Source: Balaenoptera acutorostrata (taxonomy: Eukaryota; Chordata; Mammalia; Artiodactyla; Balaenopteridae). From it: 64,000 bases of DNA. Within the stretch, counting starts at the first letter, position 1. Each line of letters opens with the position of its first letter. Shown here in pieces: positions 1-23,349 of this stretch. The notes beneath the pieces are model-generated. The model searched no databases, had not been told where the DNA came from, and saw nothing but the letters and a program-made list of their open reading frames with translations. The position numbers and the translations under genes are program-made. Location of the stretch: NCBI RefSeq assembly GCF_949987535.1, contig NC_080078.1:25936942-26000941 (forward strand), given 5' to 3'.

Positions 1-160
1 GGTGGAGCTGGGTCCTGGGATCTCTGGATTCAGGGACCTGGGTGTCTCAGAGTTGGTGTTGGCCTGCCAGTGGGTGGGGCTGGGTCCTAACAGCTGACTG
101 AAGGGTCCCAGGGTTCCTAGGGCTAGTGCCAGTGCACTGGTATGTGGGGCTGGGTCCTGG
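1..160 (+). repeat. Imperfect ~71-bp G-rich tandem repeat
   Basis: The phrase gctgggtcct recurs at 7-16, 79-88 and 149-158, with similar flanking words (ctggtgttggcctgcc / ctagtgccagtgcactgg). A fourth diverged match, ggccaggtccc, is near 268. The unit resembles LINE 5' regions, but I cannot name the family. Confidence 0.55.
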
Positions 161-949
161 GGTGGCTGGACACTCAGGCAGTCCTAAGGCAGCCAGCCTG
201 CTGTCCTCACCTGGATAGCTGCTTGGCCTGAGGCATCCCACTACTGGTGATGACAGGCTAGTGGGCAGGGCCAGGTCCCAAGGCTAATAAGCTCAAGGAA
301 GTGTTCCAAAATGGCACTTGGCAGCACCAGTGTCCTTGTGGTAAAACAAGCTACCCAAAGTGGCTGCTGCCGGCATCTGTATCCCCAGGGTGAACTCCAG
401 TTGCCTCCTGCCTATCCAGAAGGCTCTCCAGGATCTCTCCAAGATCAACAGGTATGTCTGACCCAGGCTCCTTTCAAGTTACTGCTTCTGCCCTGGGTCT
501 CGGAACATTCATTTTTTTTATGCACCCTTTAAGAATGCAGTTTTTATTTCCTACAGCCCCCTGGCTTTCCTGAAAGTCTAGTCTTCAAAACCGAATGTTC
601 TGGGGCTCATCTTCCCATAAGAGCTCATCTTCCTGGGGAGCCTTATGTGGGGCTCAGACAGCATGCTCTTTGGGGAGAATCTCTGCAATTGACCCATTTA
701 TGAGTCACCCACCCAGGGGTGTGGGTCTTGACTATACTGCGTCTCTGCCCCTCCTACCCATCTCATTGTGGTTCATTCTTTATATCTTTAGTTCCAGAAG
801 ATCTTTCTGCTAGTCTTCTGGTTTTTCTCATCAGTGGTTGCTGTGTAAATAGTTTTAATTTTGGTGTGCCTGTGGGAGGAGGTGAGCTCAGGGTCTTCCT
901 ACTCCACCATCTTGGCTACTACCCCCATAATATACCCCACAGTCTTGAT

Positions 950-3640
950 TATTGTGGTTTTTATTTTTTTAGCAGAGTCTGGAATTTAGATAGTGTCAGT
1001 CTTCCAACTGTATTCTTCTCCTTCAATATGGAGTTGACTATTCTGGATCTTTTGCCTCTCCAAATAAACTTTATAATTAATTTTTCAATGTCCACAAAAT
1101 AACTTGCTGGGATTTTGATAGAGATTGCTTTGAATTTTAGATCAAGTTGGGAAGAACTGACATCTTGACAATAGTGACTCTTCCTGTCTATGAACATGGA
1201 ATATACCTCTATTTAGTTCTTTGAATTTGTTCATTGGAGTTTTGGAGTTTTCCTCATATAGATCTTATACTTATTTTGTTAGATTTGTACCTCGATATTT
1301 CATTTTAGGGGGTGCTAATTGGTATTGCGGTAAATGGTATTGTGTTTTTAACTTCAAATTCCACTTGGTCATTGCTGGCATATAGGAAAGTGATTGAATT
1401 TTTCATACTAACCTTGCATCCTGGAATGTTGCTATAATCACCTATGAGTTTCAGGAGGTTTTGGTCAGTTCTTTCAGATTTTCTGCATAGATGATCATGT
1501 GATCTGCAAACAAATACAGCTTTATTTCTTCCTTGGCAATCTGCATACCTTTTATTTCCTTATCTTATTGCATTAACTAGGACTCCTAGCAGGGTGTTGA
1601 AGACGAGTGGTAAGAGGGGACATTCTTGCCTTGTTCCAGATCTTATTGGGAAAGCACCAAGCTTCTCACCATTAAGTTAGCTTCTCACCATTAGGTTTTT
1701 AATAGATATTCTTTATCAAGTTGAGGAAGTTCTCTATTCCTATTTTACTGAGAGAGGTTTTGGGTTTTGTTTGGGGGGGGGGTTGTTTTTGTTTATTTAT
1801 TTGTTTTATCATGAATAGGTACTGGATTTTGTCTAATCTTTTTCTGCATCTATTGATATGATCAGGTGATTTTTCTTTTTTAGCCTATTGATGTGATAGA
1901 TTACATTAATTGATTTTTCAGATTTTTAAAATATTTATTTATTTATTTGGCTGCACTGGGTCTTAGTTGTCACACGCAGGATCTTCATTGCCGCGTGCAA
2001 GATCTTCATTGTCGCATGTGGGATCTTTAGTTGTGGCATGCAGGATCTTTAGCTGTGGCATGCAGGATCTAGTTCCCTGACCAGGGATCAAACCCAGGCC
2101 CCCTGCATTGGGAGTGCAGAGTCTTAACAACTGGACCACCAGGGAAGTCCCAATTTTTCAAATGTTGAAGCAGCCTTGCATATCTGGGATAAATTCCACT
2201 TGGTCATGATGTATGATTCTTTTCATACATTGTTGGATTTAATTTGCTAATATTTTGTTGAAGATTTTTACATGTACGTTCTTGAGAGATATTGGTCTAT
2301 ACAGTTTTCTTGTACTGTCTGTCTGATTTTGGTATTAGGGAATGTTGCCCTCATAGAATAAGTTAGGAAGTATTCCCTCTGCTTCAACCCTCTGAAAGAG
2401 AGTGTAGAGAATTGGTATAATTTCTCCTTAAATATTTGTTAGTGAACTCATCTGGGCCTGGCAGTTCCTGTTTTGGAAAGTTATTAATTGTCAATTCAAT
2501 TTCTTTAATAGTTATAGGCCTATTCAGATTGTCTATTTCTTCTTGCATAAGTTTTAGTAGATTGTGTCTATCAAGGAACTGGTCCATTTCTCCTAGGTTA
2601 TCAAATTTATGGGCATAGAGTTGTTCGTGGTATTCCTTTTTTATACTTTTAATATCCATGGGATCTGTAGTGATGTTCCTTTAAAAAATTTTTCAGATAT
2701 TAGTAATTTGTGTCTTCTCTCTTTCTTCTTAGCCTGGCTAGAAGCTTATCAATTTTTTGATCTTTTCAAAGAACTAAGCTTTGGTTTCATTGATTTCCTG
2801 TTTTCAATTTCACTGATTTCTACTGTAATTTTTATTGTTTCTTTTCTTCTGCTCACTTTGGATTCAATTTTCTCTTCTTTTTCTAGTTTCCTAAAGTAGA
2901 ATCTTAGACGATGGATTTTAGAGCTTTCTTTTTTCTAATATATATTTATTCAATGCAATACATTTCCCTCTAAGTACTGCTTTCACTACATGCCCAAAAT
3001 TTGGTAAGTTGTGTTTTTATTTTCATTTAGTTCAAAATATTTTAAAATTTCTCATGAGGTTTCTTCTTTGACCCACGTGTTACTTAGAAATGTGTTAATA
3101 TTCAAGTATTGGGGATTTTCCAGGTATTTGTTATTTCTAGTATAATTCCACTGTGGTCTGAGAACAGACATTGTATAATTTCTCTTCTTTTAAATTTGTT
3201 ACGGTGTATTCTATAGTCCAGAATGTGGTCTATCTTAGTGAATGTTTCATGTGAGCTTAGGAATTTGTGTTCTGCTGCTGTTGGATGAAGTGGTCTGTTG
3301 ATGTCCATTATATCCAGTTGATTGATGGTGTTGTTGAGTTCATCTCTGTCCTTACTGATTTTCTGCCTGCTGGATTTTCTGCCTTTTCTGATAGAGGGGT
3401 GTTGAAGTCTCCAACTATGATAATGGATTCATTTATTTCTCCTTGCAGTTCTATCAGTTTTTGCCTCACATATTTTGATGCCCTGTTGTTAGGCAATACA
3501 CATTAAGGATTGTTATGTCTTCTTGAGTAACTGACCCCTTTATCATTATGTAATGCCCCTCTTTATCCCTGATAACTTTGCTTACTCTAAAGTCTGCTCT
3601 ATTTGAGGTTAATATAACTACAAACTATATAGGTATAATA
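950..3640 (-). mobile_element. Old inverted LINE-1 (ORF2 remnant)
   Basis: Minus-strand frames give broken pieces of L1 ORF2: endonuclease-like motifs at 3102-3496 (VGDFNTPLSE, SDHSGIILEI), reverse-transcriptase region at 2384-2659, and the late ORF2 motif FIWRGKRSRIVNSILKEKN at 961-1197. Many stops and frameshifts show it is dead. It is interrupted by a SINE at 1924-2152. Confidence 0.85.
1924..2152 (-). mobile_element. CHR-type SINE inside the old L1
   Basis: Inverted tRNA-derived SINE: T-rich tail tttatttatttatttgg on the left, head complement ccaccagggaagtccc on the right. Flanked by near-identical copies of atttttca(g/a)at at 1913-1923 and 2153-2163, the target-site duplication. More diverged than the other SINE copies in the window. 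Confidence 0.88.
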
Positions 3641-3661
3641 TACTATTTAAAACTATATGTC

Positions 3662-3960
3662 TCAAACTAGCTTAAGCAACAAGAGAATTTATTGGCTTGT
3701 GGGACTGGAATCCATAGGTAACTAGCTTGAGGTATGGCTGGATCCAGGGGTCCAGCAAATGCTGGAAGATTAGCTTCATTTTCTTCCTCTATGATAGCTT
3801 CCTGCCCAGGCAGGCTACTTCCCCTGGTGCTAACATAGTATCCCACAAAGTGAGTACCTCTTCCCAAAAGTCCCAGCAAAGTCCCAGGTCTCATTGGCCT
3901 GACTTGGGTCATGTGTTCACCCCTGAACCAACTGCAGTGGTTCGGATTGGCTAGGGATGA
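3662..3960 (+). repeat. Interspersed repeat, family not identified (copy 1)
   Basis: Starts ctagcttaagcaacaagaga then atttattggcttgtg. The same words return at about 5262-5310 (ttagcttaaacacaagaaca, atttaatggcttatg), so two copies of one old family lie about 1.6 kb apart. Confidence 0.5.
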
Positions 3961-4040
3961 AATTTGCCCCACCCCAGAAACAGAGAGTGAAGTTAGCTCC
4001 ATTCCAAGCACACAGATTGGCACTGGGAGGAAGGGGGTGT

Positions 4041-4498
4041 ACTAGTTTCCTAGGGCTGCCATAAAACGGATTACCACAAACTTGGTAGCTTAGAACAACA
4101 GAAATTTTTATTCTCTCACAGTTCTGAAGCCAGAAGTCCAAAATCAAGGTGTCAGCAAAAATTGGTCCCTCTTGGAGGCTCTGAAGGAGAAACTGTCCCA
4201 TGCCTTTCTCCTAGCTTCTGCTGGTTGCCAGCCATCCTTGGCATTCCTGGGCTTGTGGTGTATCACTTCAGTCTCTGTCTCCATCTTCACATCATCTTCT
4301 TCTCTGTGTCTCTGTGTGTCCTCTCCTCTCCTTATAAGGACACTAGTTATTGGATTTAGAAGCCGCCCTAAATCCAGGATTTCACCTCAAGCTCTTTCAC
4401 TAATAACATCTTCAAAGGCCCTCTTTCCAAATAAGGTCACATTTTGAGGTTCCTGGTGGACACGAATTTGGGGGGAGACACTATTCAACCCACTGCAT
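4041..4498 (-). mobile_element. MLT-type (ERVL-MaLR) LTR, inverted
   Basis: Contains the diagnostic inverted MaLR words tagtttcctagggctgcc, cagaaatttttattctctca, cttataaggacactag and aaataaggtcacatt. It is an ancient non-coding LTR; no internal retroviral genes are seen. It ends about 100 bases before ABCC6 exon 23. Confidence 0.8.
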
Positions 4499-4605
4499 GG
4501 TGGTCCCATCAAAGGATAAATCAGGGTGGCCAGTTCATAAGATAGCCACCACAGGGTGATGGGGGTCTCCAGCCCTTATGCCCTGACCCCCTTCTCTCTC
4601 CCCAG

Positions 4606-15722
<11,117 letters not shown>

Positions 15723-16196
15723 GCCCAGCCCCTGGATCCTCCTCCCTCCCCACCAACCCGGAGAGTCTGCCAGGCCCTGGAGACACAGTGACCCGGGGTC
15801 ATCAGTGGCCACGTGGAATTGAGTTTAGACCCCCCTCTGCTCTCTGGGAGGAGAAAATGCCCGATCACCCCAGACCCAAGAGGACACAGCAACCCGCAGG
15901 TTGGCCTGATCAGGGCTCATCCAGCCCCATCTACCCTGGAGCCAAAGTCGACAGCAGCTCTCTGCCCTGGCTGCCCACTGTACTCACCTGGGGACCCCAA
16001 AAAACTGCCTGTGCCCAGGCTCCACCATAGACCAATGAAATGAGAATCCCTGGGGCTGGGGCTGGAACAATGGTGTGTGTACCTTTTACGGAGTAACCTT
16101 TTATTTTGAGATGATTGTAGATTGACAAGCAGTAAAAAATAATCCAGAAAACTCCTTGTGTACCCTTTACTACTTTCCCCCCAATAATAACATCTT
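15723..16196 (+). other. ABCC6: Likely ABCC6 3' UTR
   Basis: Sequence after the stop codon up to the young L1. No AATAAA or ATTAAA is present here on the plus strand. Weaker variants are AATGAA at 16034-16039 and AGTAAA at 16131-16136. From about 16085 the sequence is the 3' part of an old L1, so at most about 360 bases of the UTR look unique. The end of the transcript is an inference. Confidence 0.5.
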
Positions 16197-19085
16197 TTTT
16201 TTTGAAGTATAGTTGATTGACAATGTGATAATTACTGCTGTACAGCAAAGTGATTCAGTTATACATATATATACATTCTTTTTAAAAATATTCTTTTCCA
16301 CTATGGTTTATCATAGGATATAGAATATAGTTCCCTGTGCTATACAGCAGAACCTTGTTGTTTATCCATTCTATACATAAAAGCTTACATCTGCTCACCC
16401 CAACCTCCCACACACCCCCTCCCCCTTGGCAGAGTCTGTTGTGTATGTCCATGATTGTTTCATAGATGGGTTCATTTGTGTCATACTTTAGATTCCACAT
16501 ATAAGTGATACCATATGGTATTTGTCTTTCTCTTTCTGACTTACTTCACTTAGTATGATAATCTCTGGTTGCATCCATGTTGCTGCAAATGGCATTATTT
16601 CATTCTTTGTTATGGCTGAGTAGTATTCCTTTGTATATATGTACCACATCTTTTTATCCATTTATCTGTTGATGGACATTTAGGTTGTTTCCATGTCTTG
16701 GCTATTGTGAATAGTGCTGCTATGAACATAGGGGTACATGTATCTTTTTGAATTATAGTTTTGTCCAAATATATGCTCAGGAGTGGGACTGCTGGATCAT
16801 ATGGTAATTATATTTTTAGTTTTCTGAGGAACCTCCATACTGTTTTCCACAGTGGCTGCACCAACTTACATTCCCACCAACAGTGCAGGAAGGTTCCCTT
16901 TTCTCCACATCCTCTCCAGCATTTGTTATTTGTAGACTTTTTAATGATGGCCATTCTGACTGGTGTGAGGTGGTACCTCGTAGTTTTGATTTGCATTTCT
17001 CTAATATTTAGCAATGTTGAGCATCTTTTCATGTGCCTACTGGGCATCTGTATTTCTTCTTTGGAGAAATGTCTATTTAGGTCTTCTGCCCATTTTTGGA
17101 TTGGGTTGTTTCATTTTTTTTGTTGTTGAGTTGTATGAGCTGTTTGTATATTTTGGAAACTAAGCTCTGTTGGTTGCAGCATTTGCAAATGTTTTCTCCA
17201 TTCTGCAGGTTGTCTTCTCATTTTGCTTATGGTTTCCTTTGCTGTGCAAAAGCTTGTAAATTGATTAGGTCCCATTTGTTCATTTTTGTTTTCATTTCTA
17301 TTGCCTTGGGAGACTGACCTAAGAAAACATAGGTACGATTTATGTCAGAGAATGTTTCGCCTATGTTCTCTTCTAGAAGTTTTATGGTGTCATGTCTTAT
17401 GTTTAAGTCTTTAAGCCATTTTGAGTTTATTTTTGTACATGGTGAGAGGATGCGTTCTAACTTCATTGATTTACATGCAGCTGTCCAACTTTCCCAATAC
17501 CACTTGCTGAAGACACTATTTTTCCCATTGTATACTCTTACCTCCTTTGTTGAAGATTAATTGGCTGTAGGTGTGCAGGTTTATTTCTGGGCTCTCTATT
17601 CTGTTCCATTGATCCATATGTCTGTTTTTGTGCCAGTACCATATTATTTTGATTACTGTAGGCTTGTAGTATTGTCTGATGCCTGGGACAGTTATGCCTC
17701 CTGCTTTGTTCTTTTTCTTCAGGATTGCTTTGGCAATTCTGGGCCTTTTATGGTTTCATATGAATTTGAGGATTATTTTTTTCTAGTTCTGTGAGAAATG
17801 TCATGGGTAATTTGATAGGGATCGCATTAAATCTACAGATTGCTTTCGGTGGTATGGCCATTTGAACAATATTAATTCTTCCAATCCAAGAGCATGGGAT
17901 ATCTTTCCATTTCTTTGAATCATCTTTAATTTCCTTTAATGTTTTATAGTTCTCGGCATATAAGTCTTTCACCTCCTTGGTGAGGTTTATTTCTAAGTAT
18001 TTTATTTTGGGGGTTGTGATTTTAAAACTTTTTTTTTTTTACATTCCCTTTCTAATATTTCATTGTTGGTGTAAAGAAATGCAACTGATTTCTGTATGTG
18101 AATCTTGTATCCTACTACCTTGCTGAATTTATCAACTCTAGCAGTTTTGTGTGCAGTCTTTAGGGTTTTCTATATATCATATCATCATCTGCATATAATG
18201 ACAGTTTTACCTCTTCCCTTCCAATTTGGGTACCTTTTTATTTCTTTTTCTTGTCTGATTGCTGTGGATAGGACTTCCAATACTATGTTGAATAGAAGAG
18301 GTGAGAGTGGGCATCCTTGTCTTGTTCCAGATTTTAGCAGGAAGGCTTTCAGCTTTTCATCACTGAGTATTATATTGGCTGTGGGTTTGTCATAAATGGC
18401 TTTTATTATCAAGACGTGTTCCCTCTATATTCACCTTGGTAAGAGTTTTTCTCATGAATGGATGTTGAATTTTGTCAAATGCTTTTTCTGCATCTATTGA
18501 GATGATCATGAGGTTTTTGTCTTTTCTTTTGTTTACATGGCGTATCACATTGATTCACGTATGTTGAACCATCCTTGTGAACTTGGGTGAATCGCACTTT
18601 GTCGAATCCCACTTGGTCGTGATGTATGATCTTTTTTATGCGTTGTTGGATTTGGTTTGCTAATGTTTTGTTGAGAATTTTTGCATCTATATTCATCAAA
18701 GATATTGGCCTGTAATTTTCCTTTTTGGTGGTGTCTTTGTCTGGTTTTGGTATCAGGGTGATGGTGGCTTCATTGAATGTCTTTGGAAGTGTTCCCTCCT
18801 CTTCAATTTTTTGCAAGAGTTTGAGAAGGATGGGTGTGACTACTTCTTTGTATGTTTGGTAGAATTCACCTGAGAAACCAACAGTAACATCTTAAAAGAC
18901 AACAGCTCAATATCACAATCAGGAAATTGACATTGGTACAATCCACCGATCCTGTTCAGATTCCCCAGTTTTACTTGTACTCACTGGGTGTGTGTTTTGC
19001 ATCATACGTACAGGTTCCTGCATCCATCACCACAGTCGGGATGCTGACTGCTTCCGTCTCCACGTGGACCCCTCAAATTGCTATT
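16085..19085 (+). mobile_element. Old L1 3' part, split by a younger L1
   Basis: Left half 16085-16196 (agatgattgtagattgacaa, accctttactactttccccc) and right half 18885-19085 (atatcacaatcaggaaattg, acttgtactcactgg) read as one continuous old L1 sequence once the younger insert is removed. Orientation is uncertain. Confidence 0.7.
16197..18884 (-). mobile_element. 5'-truncated L1, inverted, 2.7 kb
   Basis: Begins with a T run and the cetartiodactyl-type L1 3' end (tgctgtacagcaaagtgatt), then broken ORF2 pieces on the minus strand: C-terminal domain (16808-17047), middle (17227-17466, 17748-17972) and reverse transcriptase ([20 protein letters not shown], 18185-18412; 18475-18816). Target-site duplication taacatctt at 16188-16196 and 18885-18893. 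Stops and frameshifts make it inactive. Confidence 0.92.
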
Positions 19086-19884
19086 CTGTAACCACACCCA
19101 CCTCCCCCCGCCCTCACAACCACTGGTGTGGTCTCCAGCCCATATGATTCCAACGTGCAGCCAGGACTGAGAACCGCTACTCCACCCTCATGCATGAGCT
19201 CCAGGGAGCATCATGTCTGAACAGATGCACAAGCCACAGCCCACACCAGGGAAGGGCCTCTCTGGGCACAAGCCCTCACCCAGCACACAGTTCAATTCCA
19301 AAAGGGAGGTGAGAAGAGACAGGTCTCCTGGGCCCTACCGGGAGAATTTGCTCAGGATTTGGTGCATTTCATCCATTTGTTTATTCAGGACTATATCTGC
19401 CCCAGCAGCTGATGGAACACCTAGGGCATTTCTGGTCACACTTTCACCTGCCAGGCGCCGTGGGGGAGACGCTGTTGGAAGGCCGAGGTCAGGGGTGGGT
19501 CAAGGTCCAGCGCTTGCTTCCATGAAGGTCAGTACACAGCGCACAAGGCTCGGGCCTGTTTGTGTCAGCGATCAGCATTCTAATAAAAATGGCTTCAGGC
19601 ACCAGGAAAGAGGTGAGAGCCTGAAGTAGCCAAGCCTGAGGTCACAGGGACACAGCTGAAAAGGGCAGCGTGAGAAATGAAACACATCCCCGGATCATAA
19701 CTATGGCCGCCCAGGGGTCTGCACTGACCCCCAGCACTGCAGCTGGGAGAGAGCAAGTTAATACTCAGAGAGGGTCGGAGCCAAGCAGGGTACAAAGTAA
19801 GTGCTCAATAATCGTTTGCTATTATTCTCGATACTGTTGTTTACGGGCCTCTGAGGGGCAGCAGAGGAGGGCAGATACCACAGG

Positions 19885-20060
19885 ATTTTTTTTAACCTCT
19901 TCACTATTGATATGCGGGGTGGGCAAGTCCACGTGGCGGCGTCCTGCGCACTGTCGGACGTCAGCAGCATCCCTGGCCTCCACCCACTCAAAGCCAGGAG
20001 CACCTTCTCTTCTAGTTGTGACAAAAATGCCTCCAGACACTGCCAGTTGAGTCATGGGTC
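19885..20060 (+). mobile_element. hAT-like non-autonomous DNA transposon (copy 1 of 4)
   Basis: Shares with the copies at 40725, 51315 and 62322 the words cactattgat, gcagcatccctggcctccac and gtgacaaaaatgcctccaga. Non-coding. Confidence 0.65.
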
Positions 20061-22599
20061 TCCGCCATCAATAATGCACTGATACCTGGGCAACAGCTGT
20101 GTTGGTGTGTCAGGAGAGGCCCGTGGACACACACCTACTTGCCTGGACACAGGGCCTGCCCTGTCCCAGACAGCTCATGGGGACATTTTTTTTTTTCTGT
20201 ATTCCTTTGAATAGTTTAAGGCTTGAGTTGTTATCTTTGTTTTGTATACACTTTTTCATTGTGCCTATTGACCTCCTAACCTCATGGGGACTTTCTGATT
20301 GTCCATCCTGACTTAGGGTTTTCAGCCCAGAGGAATCTAAATCCAGGTCCAGTCATGGCTGCCTCCCCTTTTCAAGATGTGACCAGAGTTCATTTTGATA
20401 CCTTCAAAATGGGGTAGGGGTCTGCATCCCTTGCCTGCCCCCGTCATGCCAACAAAACGCCATCATTACTAGTGATTTTGCTCCATTTTGCAGATGAGAA
20501 AACTGAGGCTCGGAGAGTGGATGTGACCTGGCAAGGCCACCTGGCTAGTAAGTGGCAGAGCAGGGATCTCCCCTTGGGCCTAACACCAAAGTCCAAGTCA
20601 TCTCGTGTGGGTGTCTGTCCTACTGCAAGGTGCAGGAAGGGACCAGACACAGTGCTTCTCATGTCTCCTCCTGGAGCCGAGCCAGCTGATGCCCTGGCAG
20701 AGCGACTGCAGGCAAAGGTGGCAGCTGTGTGCTTGGCATGGTCACGTGGCGTTGTTCCAGGGCCACAAGAGCCTCCTTCATGGAGGGAGGTGTTTTGCCA
20801 GGAAGCAGAGTGTGGGCTGCGGAACCAGTGCCCGCAAGAGCCCACTAACAAGGCTGCTGCTGGGCCCACCCCATGGCTCCTTGGACACCAGCCCGTGGGC
20901 TACCCAGGCCATTAATCCCCTGGCTATGGCTCCTGCCAGCAGGGCCTGGCTGATGGGTGAGCACAGCTAAGAGGCAGGAAAGCTATGTACAGACCTTCCT
21001 TGGTCAGTGCCTCTCTCGGTAGGTCCTTAAACCTCACCCGAGTCCCACTGGTCACTGCAAACACACAGCCCTGCTCTAAATGCCTGTCACCCAGTTAATC
21101 CTCACAATCGGAGGGGGAAGGTACGTCACCCCACACCTTACTAGGATGCTTTGCTGAGGAAGGTACTATCATTAGGCCCCTTTTACAGGTGACAAAACTG
21201 AGACAGAGTGTAGGTAAGTAGGGATCTGAACCCAGGCAGGCTGGTGCCAGAGCCCACGTCCTAACCACTGTACCACACTGCCTCTCGCACAGTTCTTTAG
21301 CTCTAGCACATCGCTCATGGATAAGAGATGAATTCCACTCTAGAATCCCACCAGAAGGGCAGGAAAGGGCTCCTTCTTGAACTGAGACGAGAGATCTGTG
21401 CATTTGTATTGGCTGTGCTTTCCCTCGCACCCAGCGTGGTACACAGCGCGTAGGAGGGGTCAATAGATACTGACCGTATGACTGGATGGATGGATGGAGG
21501 GAATGACTAGGTGGATGGATGAACAGACGAATGAATGCATGGATGGCATCACCACATATGAAGGCATCCTAAGGGCCAGGCATGGCTGTCTTCATCCTCA
21601 CAGCCACCTGGCCAGGTGGCTACAAAGATCCCAGTTGTACCAGCAAGGAAGCTGCAACTCCGGAAGGGCAAGTTCTAGGGTCCCAGCGACTTCAATCTGG
21701 GTCCCGGCCCGGCACAGGGACAGCACAGTCCCAGATTGGAGAATGCAGTCACTAAGCACGTGCCATATGAGCCTTCAGCAAGAAATAAAGACATTAAAGC
21801 CCTGCTTGCACGGAGCTGCCCCTGTCAAACAGGGAAAGGAGCAGGTGACGCAGACGTCTGGGAAAAGAGAGAGGACCCTGAGGTTGGAAGAACAGCAGCG
21901 AGGCGAGGAGGCAAGCATGGCTGGGGATGCTCTCTGGCCCGGGGCTCCCTTCCCACGGGGAGAGCTGTGCAAAGCGCTGAGCCTAGGGCCTGGCACGCAG
22001 CAGGTGCACAACAAAGCTTGCTTCTCCCCTTCTCCTTCCACGGCGCTGGGGCACTCACCTGGAAGAGGTGTGCAGGCCCCCTAACACCCCCCTCCACGCC
22101 CTGGCTCACCCTCTTCAGGGTTAATGCTGCACCCGCCCCTCTTCATGACGTGGAAGGCACACGCCGATCGCACACTCATTTAGCATCTGACCCAGGATTT
22201 TAATACTCAGGGCCAGGCCCTGAGACAGAGACACACCCACATCTAAAATCGACTCCCCATAGCGCACATCCAAGTGCTTCTCATTCTAAGGGTGACAACC
22301 TCGCAGCTGCTTTTCATTGAGCACCTTCACCTCCCAGCTCCTCAGACAAGGCAGCCTGGAGGCGGGGGACGGGTAGGGGACACACAGCCAGCGCTGGCCG
22401 CTCCACCTGCGTGTGTCCTTGGAGCATGGTTCTGGGGTGTGTGCTCCCCAAATCCTGGCATTCCTCACTGTCGAGACTCACCAATACGAACTCAGATCCC
22501 AACACCCCGGTCTTCCTCCCCCACTATCCAAAACTCAGAAATAACATCAGTTACCACAGGGAGGGGCTTCCTTCCTTAAGCGTCCCTGCATTTCCTGCC

Positions 22600-22930
22600 T
22601 CCTTTGTGGCCTGGTGGGGCCATGTGACTAATTCTGGCCAACAGGCTGTGAGTGGAACTGACTTGTGTCACTTCTGGTTTGAGACACTTAACAGTGGGTG
22701 TGAGTCGTCCACAATTTCCCTTCCCCAGCTGTGGTGACCCAGAAGCCAGCCCCTGAGAGGCGATGTCATAAAACCAGAACAGTCTGGATCTGTCAGTCAT
22801 CGTACCAAAGGAGAGGCGCCTGATCCTCATCAAGAAATATATGAGAAATACACCCTTGTATTCATGTCCCAAGAGTTTATGGCTAGTTTGTTACTGCAGC
22901 ATAGCCTAGCCTGGCCTAACACCACAAAGG
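22600..22930 (+). mobile_element. Old LTR-like repeat
   Basis: Carries gtggggccatgtgactaatt, ctggccaacaggctg and a 3' end gtttgttactgcagcatagc. These are typical of old mammalian LTR-like repeats. No coding content. Family assignment is uncertain. Confidence 0.5.
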
Positions 22931-23349
22931 GATTTCCAAGGGTAATTCTTGCCACTTGTGATGTTTGCCTTGCCTGTGTCTTATAACCCAACCTGGGTTG
23001 GGTCAACCCATGCACGTAACACACACATCAGTGCTCATCTTCACAACAAGCCCAGGAGGCAGGTATGATCAGCCCCATTTTACAGATGAGGCAACCGAGG
23101 CACGAAGACTAAGTGACCTGCCTAGGGTCACACAGCCTGCAGATGACAAGGACAGGACCCTGTCCACCGTGCTACACCGATTCCCCACCAAACCCCACCT
23201 GATTCTTAATCTCTAGGTTCCCAATTCCAAGAGCTCCCGCTAGAAACAACATGCTCGCCAAGGAGAAAGAACAGCAGCAGATGAGAGGGTGCCCCATCCC
23301 GACTCCTGGAGAGATGGCAGGAACCTTCGCTAGAAAGAAAATGGAACAG

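Larger units (their letters stand above)
1..4605 (+). other. ABCC6: ABCC6 intron 22, 3' part
   Basis: No exon was found. It holds a G-rich ~71-bp tandem repeat (1-160), unassigned repeat-like sequence to 925, an inverted old L1 (950-3640) with a SINE inside it, an unassigned interspersed repeat (3662-3960) and an inverted MLT-type LTR (4041-4498). The last 100 bases before exon 23 look unique. Confidence 0.7.
19086..23349. other. Intergenic region between the 3' ends of ABCC6 and ABCC1
   Basis: No gene seen. Contains a hAT-like element (19885-20060), MIR-like copies at about 20470-20560, 21070-21290 and 23035-23150, a short ggatggat run at 21483-21545, and an LTR-like repeat at 22600-22930. 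AATAAA occurs on the plus strand at about 19581, 3.9 kb after the ABCC6 stop. Confidence 0.55.

Noticed and set aside
16808..18816. Reverse-transcriptase-like protein pieces on the minus strand
   Set aside because: They are broken ORF2 parts of a dead L1 and are annotated as a mobile element, not a gene or a new system.
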